Source: Armatimonadota bacterium | Lineage (GTDB): Bacteria > Armatimonadota > Zipacnadia > Zipacnadales > VGFC01 | NCBI GenBank assembly: GCA_016869015.1 | Contig: VGFB01000240.1 | Span: forward strand, 1 to 6,301 | Reading direction: 5' to 3' | DNA: 6,301 nt | In this document: piece by piece, positions 1 to 5,269 of the stretch | How positions within the stretch are numbered: the stretch's first letter is position 1 | How the letters are laid out: each line of letters begins with the position of its first letter | Made by a program: the position numbers and the translations under genes | Notes under the pieces: generated by a model | The model's input: only the letters and a program-made list of their open reading frames with translations | The model's database searches: none | Told to the model about the DNA's origin: nothing

Positions 1-141
1 GTACTGATCCTTGTGGCAGGCCTTACAGAACTCCGGCTCCTCGTAGTCTGCCGAGGAGACCGTCGGTGGCTGAGCGGGCAACAGGCCCGGGAGGCCCAGT
101 ACCAGAAGCAACCCGGCAACCGGCCATGGTTGGTGCTGCAT
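1..141 (-). CDS. Exported c-type cytochrome, N-terminal fragment (cut by window edge)
   Basis: An open frame starts at the ATG at 141-139 and runs off the left edge after 47 codons without a stop. The first ~24 residues look like a signal peptide: a hydrophobic core (GLLLVLGLPGLL) followed by LPAQ, a plausible signal peptidase I site. After a short linker, a heme c attachment motif CKACH sits at residues 39-43 (C39, C42, H43), followed by KDQY. A CxxCH-xxx-Y pattern right after the signal peptide is common at the first heme of cytochrome c554-type and other multiheme cytochromes, so more hemes may lie outside the window. The product would be periplasmic or membrane-facing and carry electrons. 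The start lies only 5 bases after the aldolase stop, so the two are probably co-transcribed. Shine-Dalgarno is weak. Heme count and subfamily cannot be judged from this piece. Confidence 0.72.
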   Translation of the reverse strand, partial: MQHQPWPVAGLLLVLGLPGLLPAQPPTVSSADYEEPEFCKACHKDQY

Positions 142-146
142 CGCGC

Positions 147-1064
147 TTACTCGGCCAGCCGCTCGGCCGACCCCTCCATCCGGTAGGTCTCCACGATCAG
201 ACTGCGCATCGAGTCCGCGACGGCCGCTTGCGCGCGGGCCACGTCGTCTGTCTCGGCGAGCGTGCGCTCGTAGGCCTGGCGAATCTCCGTCCCGACGTTG
301 ATCTTCGCGATCCCCTCGCTGGTGGCCGCGCGCAGATACTCGGCCTGAATGCCCGATCCCCCGTGCAGCACCATCGGCACGCCCGTCGCCGCGCGCAGCA
401 GCCTCAGGTGCTCCAGGTTCAGCCGCGCCTGGACCTTGGCCTGGTCGCGCCCGGCCGCCGAGATCGCGCCGTGGATGTTGCCGACGGCGACGGAGAGCCA
501 GTCGCATCCCGACTCCTCGACGAACCGTCGGGCCTGGGTCGGATCGGTGAAGCCCTTCCCGCTCGCGAACAGCTCCTCATAGGGCGGAAGCGGGCCGGCC
601 TCGTGGCCCAGCACCGCGCCCAGCTCCGCCTCGACCGGACGGCCGAGGGGATGCGCCATCTCGGCGACCGCCCTCGTAGCGGCGATATTCGCCTCCAGCG
701 GCAACCGGGACCCGTCGATCATCACCGAATCGTAGCCCAGCTCCAGCGCCTCGCCGACCAGCCGACGCCAGTCGACCTCCTGCCCGTCCTCATCGATGAC
801 GGGCACGTGGTCCAGGTGCAGGCGCGTCACGCCGCGGTCCGCGAGTCGTTGGTACTCCTCCGCAACGGCCGCGAAGCTCCGCGCCCCGAACTTCTCGACA
901 TCCGGCCGCGCGACTTCCACGAGGGCGTAGGTCTTCAGCTCGGCCACCGTCGCGATGATCGGCTCGACCATCGGCAGGTGCGCCACGTTGAACGCGGGGA
1001 CGAGCACCTGCCGGTCAGCGGCGCGGCGCAGGAGTTCTGCGGCGGACAGCTCGAAAAGGCCCAT
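147..1064 (-). CDS. Class II fructose/tagatose-bisphosphate aldolase family protein
   Basis: A complete 305-residue frame, a normal length for the zinc-dependent class II ketose-bisphosphate aldolases (Fba, GatY, KbaY), which cleave a ketose bisphosphate to dihydroxyacetone phosphate and an aldehyde in the cytoplasm. Visible family motifs in order: VPAFNV (22-27); HLDH (83-86), with D85 in the catalytic-acid and H86 in the zinc-ligand position; SVMIDGS (113-119); VEAELG (144-149) with E147; FTDP (172-175); GNIHG (195-199) with zinc-ligand H198; LHGGSG (233-238) with zinc-ligand H234; and KINVGTE (254-260), the phosphate-binding stretch with N256. The active site therefore looks intact. HLDH is followed by an acidic stretch (PVIDEDGQEVDW, 88-99) where I recall GatY/KbaY-type proteins being shorter. 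The ATG at 1064-1062 follows GGAG with a long 10-base spacer. The 126 bases upstream (1065-1190) show no clear promoter or terminator. Substrate (fructose-, tagatose- or another ketose bisphosphate) cannot be told. Confidence 0.88.
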   Translation of the reverse strand: MGLFELSAAELLRRAADRQVLVPAFNVAHLPMVEPIIATVAELKTYALVEVARPDVEKFGARSFAAVAEEYQRLADRGVTRLHLDHVPVIDEDGQEVDWRRLVGEALELGYDSVMIDGSRLPLEANIAATRAVAEMAHPLGRPVEAELGAVLGHEAGPLPPYEELFASGKGFTDPTQARRFVEESGCDWLSVAVGNIHGAISAAGRDQAKVQARLNLEHLRLLRAATGVPMVLHGGSGIQAEYLRAATSEGIAKINVGTEIRQAYERTLAETDDVARAQAAVADSMRSLIVETYRMEGSAERLAE

Positions 1065-1190
1065 GGCCAGTCATCTCCAGTAGTGATCGCTGGGGGCGGT
1101 TGCCGTTGGCCATCGTGACGTTACTGCCGGCTCCGGTGAGCGGACCCACGACGACAGACCGCAACTGCAGGAACCACGAGTAACGAGGCA

Positions 1191-3497
1191 CTAGGGCGCT
1201 GACAGGTCGGCGATGTACGCGCGCCCCCCGAGGGCCGGGAGGTCGTCGGCGAACTGGCCGCGCTCGGTCTTGAGGACCTCCGAGCCGTCATCGAGTCGGC
1301 GGAGGCCGCCGGGTGTGGCGCCCGGCACCGCAAAGGTCGTGAGGGCGGCGGCGGGCTGGGCGTTCACGGCGAGCACGAGGAGCCGCCCCTGGTGCTCCCA
1401 CGCGCCGACATGGACACCCCCGGTAACAGCAGCGCCGCGGTAGGCTCCACCGGCCAGGGCCTCGGACAGCTGCGTTACGATGGCATTCGTGGCCCTCATG
1501 CTCTCCCACAGCTCGGGGGCGTCCTTGGGCAGAAGGTACTCGTCGCGGTCGCGGCTTGCGCCGAAAAGGTAGCCGCGATGCAGGAGGCCCTGCGCACCGT
1601 GAGCCACGGCGAGGAGCGCCATGGCGCGGTGCTCCGGACCCGTCGGCGGGCGGCCCGAGAGGCCCTTCTCCAAGCCCCCGCCCCGCAGCAGCCAGGCCCG
1701 CCCGACAGCCTGCACTACCGCCCAGACGGGCTGACCCGGACGGGCCGCCGCCCGGGCCGCTTCGAGGTCTGCAACGACGGTCTCCACCCCCATGGCGGGC
1801 ATGGGCTGAGACTCGACGCCGATGATCTCGCAGTACGGCGCATACACCGGCAGAAGGCTGGGTATCGACAGCCGGGTCAGCGTCGGGTGGTAGCAGTCGA
1901 TCGTGGCGATGTGCTCCTGCTGCGAACGGAAGGCCGCCGTCCGCACCAGCGCGGCGTCGGGCGCTCCCTGAAGCTGCCACGCCACAACGCCCGGGTTCTC
2001 CCCGTACTTGTGAACCATGTGCTCCCAGAACGTCGGCACCGAGCCGTCGACCGACTGGGCGGGGATGGGCGAGTAGACGATCATCATGAGCCCCAGGGCG
2101 TTCACGCGCTCCAGGAGGTCGTGAGCCGCCGCGGCCGTGGGGACCACGACCAGGTTGAAGCCCTGGGCGGCGGCGCGATCGACGTCGTTGGGCTGGGACA
2201 CGTTAGACAGGCCGTTCACGAAGACCGGCTTGCCGGCCACCAGCAGGCGCCCCTCGGCGTCCAGGCCGACCTCGTGGTCGCGCGCCGCAGCCCGCGACAG
2301 TTCCAGCGGCAGCGTCGCCACCACCTTGCCCTGGCGTAACGCCGTGACGTTCAGCCAATACGTGCCCGTCAGCATGCCCTCGCGCGGGAAGGCGAGACGC
2401 CACGAGGCCGGGCCGTCGGGGCGAGTGAGGCCTTGGCCCTCGGTGGCGATTCGGCCGGCGCCGCCGAGCTCGGCCTCCAGCGCCACCTCCGAGCAGAGGG
2501 ACTCGCTCGCCGCAATCCGCCCCTCGATGACGAACTCCTCCACCGGAATCGAGGCGAGAAGCGTCCCCCGGAAGTTGGGCTGCACGATGCGACCCGTCAG
2601 CAGCGCCGGGATCTCAACCACGAGGGCGTCGTACACGATCGGCGCGGCCGCATCATCGAGGGACAACGACAGCCCGTGGGGCGCATCCGTCGGCAGGTTG
2701 TAGTTGAGGACGACGTCCTCGTGCGCCCCCGGCCCCACCTTCACGGCGGCGGGCCGCGGCGGTCGGGCCCCCTTGGCTGCCAGGCCGACATTGACCCGCA
2801 GGTCGCGCGCCTCAGGCGTGTCATTGACGATCGTCAGCCGCAACTCCCTCCGCTGCGGCCAGGCGACGAGGTCACCCAGAACCTCGGGCTCCATCCGAAC
2901 AGGGGACTCGGCCAGGCGCACCGATACGTCATCCACGCACACCTCGCCGTCCCCCGTCACGCCGATGATCAACACCGCCTCCCGGGCCTCGGCCGGGCAA
3001 CGGAGTCGCCAGGTGAGAAGCGTCCAGGCGGGCGTCTCCTCCAGGGCGTGCTGCTCGAGCGTGAGGTGCGGCGTCTCCCAGCCCTTCTCGGCGAAGGGCT
3101 CCGCGTACGTGTCGAAGTCCATGTACCCGCCGGGGCGACCCACCGTCCGGTAGAAGCAGCTCACCTCGAGCTGTCGGCCCGCCACCTCGCGGACATCGAA
3201 GGGCCCGTTGAAGCAGGCGACCTGCGCCGGCGAGGTCTCGCTTCGCATCCGCAGGACCTTGGACCCCAGACGACCGCTCCTCAGCGAAGCCGCGTCGACC
3301 TTCACCCCGGGCACGAGAAGCCCCTCGGCGCGCCAGCCGATCGGGGAGCCCGCGCTGTCGAGGTCCTCGAAGCTGCCGTTCGTCAGGAGCTCCACGACAG
3401 GGCCCCCGGCGTCCGTAGCGGGGGTCTCCTGGGCCGCTCCGGCCCCCAGACCCGCCAGCACACACCCCAACAAGACGAACCCAACCCGTGCCTGCAC
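1191..3497 (-). CDS. Large exported protein: sugar-binding-like N-domain plus glycoside-hydrolase-like region
   Basis: A 768-residue protein from a GTG start. Residues 1-23 form a signal peptide (hydrophobic FVLLGCVLAGLGAGAA, probable cut before Q23). Residues ~33-195 resemble a CBM4/9-like galactose-binding fold: LLTNGSFED near 37-45, GW at 54-55, and the closing VCVDDVSV at 186-193. Residues ~200-400 appear to be beta-rich Ig-like domains. Residues ~408-680 resemble the TIM-barrel-like region of uncharacterised glycoside hydrolases: GKPVFVNGL (422-430), AQGFNLVVV (444-452), NPGVVAWQL (501-509), EIIGVESQP (557-565), QPVWAVVQA (589-597), MALLAVAHGAQGLL (626-639). A C-terminal beta domain (~685-768) holds GRLLVLAVN. 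In related proteins the segment after 'AW.L' usually reads D/N-E-P; here it is QGAPD, with no acidic residue at the Glu position, so hydrolase activity is doubtful. A frame extension to 3698 was rejected because it would overlap ridA and is arginine-rich. Function is unknown; a periplasmic or surface carbohydrate role is inferred. Confidence 0.78.
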   Translation of the reverse strand: MQARVGFVLLGCVLAGLGAGAAQETPATDAGGPVVELLTNGSFEDLDSAGSPIGWRAEGLLVPGVKVDAASLRSGRLGSKVLRMRSETSPAQVACFNGPFDVREVAGRQLEVSCFYRTVGRPGGYMDFDTYAEPFAEKGWETPHLTLEQHALEETPAWTLLTWRLRCPAEAREAVLIIGVTGDGEVCVDDVSVRLAESPVRMEPEVLGDLVAWPQRRELRLTIVNDTPEARDLRVNVGLAAKGARPPRPAAVKVGPGAHEDVVLNYNLPTDAPHGLSLSLDDAAAPIVYDALVVEIPALLTGRIVQPNFRGTLLASIPVEEFVIEGRIAASESLCSEVALEAELGGAGRIATEGQGLTRPDGPASWRLAFPREGMLTGTYWLNVTALRQGKVVATLPLELSRAAARDHEVGLDAEGRLLVAGKPVFVNGLSNVSQPNDVDRAAAQGFNLVVVPTAAAAHDLLERVNALGLMMIVYSPIPAQSVDGSVPTFWEHMVHKYGENPGVVAWQLQGAPDAALVRTAAFRSQQEHIATIDCYHPTLTRLSIPSLLPVYAPYCEIIGVESQPMPAMGVETVVADLEAARAAARPGQPVWAVVQAVGRAWLLRGGGLEKGLSGRPPTGPEHRAMALLAVAHGAQGLLHRGYLFGASRDRDEYLLPKDAPELWESMRATNAIVTQLSEALAGGAYRGAAVTGGVHVGAWEHQGRLLVLAVNAQPAAALTTFAVPGATPGGLRRLDDGSEVLKTERGQFADDLPALGGRAYIADLSAP

Positions 3498-3504
3498 GCC
3501 ACTC

Positions 3505-3509
3505 CCTCC
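3505..3509 (-). promoter_or_regulatory. Shine-Dalgarno fixing the GTG start of the exported protein
   Basis: On the minus strand GGAGG lies 7 bases before the GTG at 3497-3495, inside a purine-rich run (AGGGGAGGGAG). The signal peptide begins directly at this GTG. Together these decide the start over longer in-frame alternatives. Confidence 0.75.
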
Positions 3510-3542
3510 CCTCTGGTGCGCGGCCAGTGCGTTGCGGCTGAT

Positions 3543-3561
3543 GACGGAGCGGCGCTCCGTC
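3543..3561 (-). repeat. Perfect 8-bp inverted repeat in the leader of the exported-protein gene
   Basis: The arms GACGGAGC (3543-3550) and GCTCCGTC (3554-3561) are perfectly complementary around a 3-base loop. The hairpin would form in the transcript about 46 bases ahead of the GTG start. No T-run follows it on the minus strand, so it is not a standard intrinsic terminator. It could be a transcript-stabilising or attenuating hairpin, or an operator; the sequence does not distinguish these. Confidence 0.45.
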
Positions 3562-3594
3562 CCACGACGGCGGATCGTCGGTCTTCGTGGGTCG

Positions 3595-3638
3595 AGGCGC
3601 CCGCTTCGACGACGACGGCAACGGCACGACGGGCGCCT
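3595..3638 (-). repeat. 9-bp inverted repeat at the end of ridA, with a second overlapping hairpin
   Basis: AGGCGCCCG (3595-3603) and CGGGCGCCT (3630-3638) are perfect inverted copies separated by 26 bases; the outer arm overlaps the ridA stop codon. A competing hairpin, GTCGAGGC (3591-3598) with GCTTCGAC (3603-3610), has one imperfect pair and shares bases with the inner arm, so both cannot form fully at once. There is no T-tract, so this is at most a T-less or Rho-type end for ridA or an attenuator. In DNA this GC-rich, chance pairing is a real possibility. Confidence 0.3.
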
Positions 3639-4032
3639 ACTCGGCAATGTACGCGATGACCTCGATCTCCACCAGCCCGCCCAAGGGCAGCGCAGCAACC
3701 TGCACCGTCGAGCGCGCCGGGCGGTTGTCGCCCATGAACTCCGCGTAGATCGGGTTCACAACCGGGAACGCGGCCATGTCAACGAGGAACACCGTGGCCT
3801 TCACGACATGGGCCAGGTCGCTACCCGCCGCCTTGAGGAGGTTCCCGATGTTGGTGAGCGCCTGACGCGCCTGCGCCTCCACCCCCTCCACGAGCTTCCC
3901 CGAACCCGGATCCAGCCCAAGCTGTCCCGAACAGAACACCACACTCCCCCACCGAACCGCCTGGGAATACGGCCCGACCGGGGTCACGACGCCCTCGCCC
4001 ATCACCGGCTCATGCTGCGCGGCTCTCGACAT
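3637..4032 (-). CDS. ridA: RidA (YjgF/YER057c/UK114) family enamine/imine deaminase
   Basis: A complete 131-residue protein, close to the family's usual ~125-130. RidA proteins hydrolyse 2-aminoacrylate and similar reactive enamines/imines released by PLP enzymes such as serine/threonine dehydratase, giving a ketoacid and ammonia; they act as cytoplasmic trimers. Visible family marks are GPYSQA (20-25, with the conserved Tyr22), FCSGQLGLDP (33-42), NIGNLL (61-66), VFLVDM (81-86), PARS (105-108) with R107 at the substrate-carboxylate-binding arginine, and the closing VEIEVIAYI (121-129), where E124 matches the conserved glutamate. The arginine suggests an active deaminase rather than a Rid subfamily lacking it. 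I chose the ATG at 4032-4030: GAGG lies 9 bases upstream at 4045-4042, and the extra residues from a TTG at 4071 are not family-like. It lies 166 bases after the reductase-like gene, so it may have its own promoter. Confidence 0.9.
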   Translation of the reverse strand: MSRAAQHEPVMGEGVVTPVGPYSQAVRWGSVVFCSGQLGLDPGSGKLVEGVEAQARQALTNIGNLLKAAGSDLAHVVKATVFLVDMAAFPVVNPIYAEFMGDNRPARSTVQVAALPLGGLVEIEVIAYIAE

Positions 4033-4059
4033 GCTGGGGTACCTCGTCCGTGCGGAAGG

Positions 4060-4071
4060 TTGCGCGCGCAA
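4060..4071. promoter_or_regulatory. 12-bp perfect palindrome upstream of ridA
   Basis: TTGCGCGCGCAA reads identically on both strands and begins 28 bases before the ridA ATG. The position would suit an operator near the promoter or leader. A palindrome of this length is expected about once or more by chance in a GC-rich window of this size, so only its location makes it notable. Confidence 0.2.
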
Positions 4072-4117
4072 GGCGCGAACTGTTCATTCGTGCGAAGGCC
4101 GGTCTGGCCCTTCCGGG

Positions 4118-4133
4118 GGTGATCAGGGTCACA
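4118..4133 (-). promoter_or_regulatory. Possible CRP/FNR-family operator upstream of ridA
   Basis: On the minus strand the sequence is TGTGA-CCCTGA-TCACC, matching 9 of the 10 half-site bases of the classical CRP pattern TGTGA-N6-TCACA. It lies about 86-101 bases ahead of the ridA start in a non-coding gap, where a class I activator site might sit. I see no clear -10/-35 pair, and the regulator's preference in this organism is unknown. Confidence 0.25.
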
Positions 4134-4145
4134 GGACGGCAGTCC

Positions 4146-4193
4146 GCAAGTTCGCCGGCTGGCAGGTCGGCAAGTTCGAGGCCGGGAAGCTCC
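4146..4193 (+). repeat. Degenerate 8-base tandem repeat in the gap between the reductase-like gene and ridA
   Basis: The stretch divides into six 8-base blocks in phase: GCAAGTTC, GCCGGCTG, GCAGGTCG, GCAAGTTC, GAGGCCGG, GAAGCTCC. The first and fourth are identical, giving GCAAGTTCG twice, exactly 24 bases apart (4146 and 4170); the third shares the G-C-A-R-G-T core. It begins just past the reductase-like stop codon. It looks like a decayed copy of the GGCAAGTT/GGCAGGTT-type short repeats I recall from intergenic DNA of some environmental bacteria; that recollection is unverified. Confidence 0.4.
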
Positions 4194-4198
4194 AGGCC

Positions 4199-5269
4199 TC
4201 AGCGGCCGGCGCGCTCGCGCTTGCGCGCGATCTCCTCGTCAGGCACCGTGCGCTCGAAACAGCGGAAGCCCGCCAGCCGGAAGCCGTGCTTCACGGCCAG
4301 AGCCCCCATCTCGCGCACCTGACCCAGCTGCAGTTCCGGGCCGAGGGAGTAGTCCTCGAACCGCCCCTCCAGAGCGAGGATCATCGTCTCGGCCATGCAG
4401 GCGTAGGCCAGCCCCGGGGGAAAGCCGAAGTCGAAGCCGAAGTCGAAGCCCTCGCCCGGCACGGCGACCGCGCCGCCCTCGATCACGAGCACGTCGTCGC
4501 GCTCCTCGGCGACGGCCCGGGCCACGTTGCGGGGACGGGCGACGTCACAGACGACCGCGCCCGGCTTCACGTCATCCGGCCCGATGATGGCCTCCGTGGC
4601 CGACGTTACGGCAAGGACGATGTCTGCATCCCGCACGCCTGCCGGCACGTCGGTGAACGTCTCAGGGCGCGCCCCGGTCTCACCGAGCACCTCCTCCGCG
4701 ACCGCGTCCAGAGCCTCCGGACGCCGTCCCACCAGGGAGAGCGCGCCGACCTCCGGCGCCAGAAGCAGCGCGCAGGCCCGGCCGATGGAGCCGGTCGCGC
4801 CCAGGACCGCAGCCCGGCTCTCCGCCACCCTCAGCCCCATCAACTCGGCGGCCTTCCGGGCGCCCTCGATGGCGGTATACACGGTGTAGCTGTTTCCGGT
4901 CGTGATCGCCACGGCGGCCCGGTCGGCCAGGGTGATCCCCTTGTCCCCAACGACCGCCGTGAAGGCCCCCAGGCCGACGATTCTCGCGCCCCAGCGGGCG
5001 GCCAGGTCGATGGCCCCTAGGATGCGCGCATAGGCGCGCTCGGGCGGCCACTGGACCAACTGGCGAGAGGTGGTCATGCAGCCGACGAAGCAGCCATCGG
5101 CGGTCGCCCCCGTGGCGGAGCGCAGGTCGGTGATCTGCGATACGAACTGGGGGCCCATGCGGTTGAGCAACCCCTCGACCCAGGAGTCGGGGAGGTACTT
5201 CAGTGGCGGGTACTTGCGGGCGACGTCGTGGGCGGCCAGCGGATGCAGGACGAAACCGAACTTGTTCAT
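4199..5269 (-). CDS. Long-chain acyl-ACP reductase (AAR)-like NAD(P)-dependent protein
   Basis: A complete 356-residue protein that I match, by remembered motifs, to the cyanobacterial acyl-ACP reductase family (~340 residues), which reduces fatty acyl-ACP to fatty aldehyde with NADPH through a cysteine thioester. Features in order: N-terminal FGFVLHPL (4-11); LGAFTAVVG (100-108), matching the family's GGFTS region; TTGNSYTVY (123-131), matching its TTGNTHTAY; Rossmann loop GATGSIG (157-163); LVGRRPEAL (179-187); EGGAVAVPG (264-272); and AYACMAETMILALEG (288-302), where C291 aligns with the catalytic cysteine of the Synechococcus enzyme (C294). The closing ALAVKHGF (323-330) also fits. Automated annotation may call such proteins shikimate/quinate dehydrogenase-like because of the shared Rossmann fold. 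The ATG overlaps the dus stop as ATGA, implying translational coupling. No aldehyde deformylating oxygenase lies in the window, so an alkane pathway is not supported. Substrate is inferred only. Confidence 0.72.
   Translation of the reverse strand: MNKFGFVLHPLAAHDVARKYPPLKYLPDSWVEGLLNRMGPQFVSQITDLRSATGATADGCFVGCMTTSRQLVQWPPERAYARILGAIDLAARWGARIVGLGAFTAVVGDKGITLADRAAVAITTGNSYTVYTAIEGARKAAELMGLRVAESRAAVLGATGSIGRACALLLAPEVGALSLVGRRPEALDAVAEEVLGETGARPETFTDVPAGVRDADIVLAVTSATEAIIGPDDVKPGAVVCDVARPRNVARAVAEERDDVLVIEGGAVAVPGEGFDFGFDFGFPPGLAYACMAETMILALEGRFEDYSLGPELQLGQVREMGALAVKHGFRLAGFRCFERTVPDEEIARKRERAGR
4422..4450 (-). repeat. 12-bp in-frame tandem repeat inside the reductase-like gene
   Basis: The 12-base unit GCCGAAGTCGAA (plus strand) occurs at 4424-4435 and 4436-4447 with partial units on both sides, about 2.4 copies. 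It encodes the FDFGFDFGF run at residues 275-283, just before the candidate catalytic cysteine. Being a multiple of three it keeps the frame and could expand or contract by slippage. Confidence 0.7.

Noticed and set aside
66..1118. Long plus-strand open frame opposite the aldolase
   Set aside because: It mirrors a gene with complete family motifs, its translation is rich in Arg/Gly/His/Pro with no domain pattern, and it spans two real genes. This is typical of antisense frames in GC-rich DNA.
1065..1190. Promoter or terminator between the exported-protein gene and the aldolase
   Set aside because: I found no -35/-10 pair, no T-tract hairpin and only short chance inverted repeats, so nothing was annotated.
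1392..2339. Plus-strand open frame opposite the exported-protein gene (also 2433-3659)
   Set aside because: Low-complexity Arg/Gly/Pro/His composition and no recognisable domain; the minus-strand frame explains the region.
3459..3470. Possible lipobox (LLGC) in the exported protein's signal peptide
   Set aside because: Only about 10 residues precede this cysteine and the hydrophobic core continues well past it, so signal peptidase I cleavage near GAA-Q fits better.
3498..3698. Upstream extension of the exported protein to a start at 3698
   Set aside because: It would overlap the ridA coding end, encodes an Arg-rich stretch unlike a secreted N-terminus, and places the signal peptide 67 residues inside. 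The GTG at 3497 has a strong Shine-Dalgarno.
4033..4071. Longer ridA start at a TTG
   Set aside because: The added residues are not family-like, and the ATG at 4032 has GAGG at proper spacing and gives a normal family length.
4077..4085. GAACTGTTC dyad as a LexA-like box
   Set aside because: The half sites are separated by one base rather than the four of GAAC-N4-GTTC, so it does not fit the known operator.
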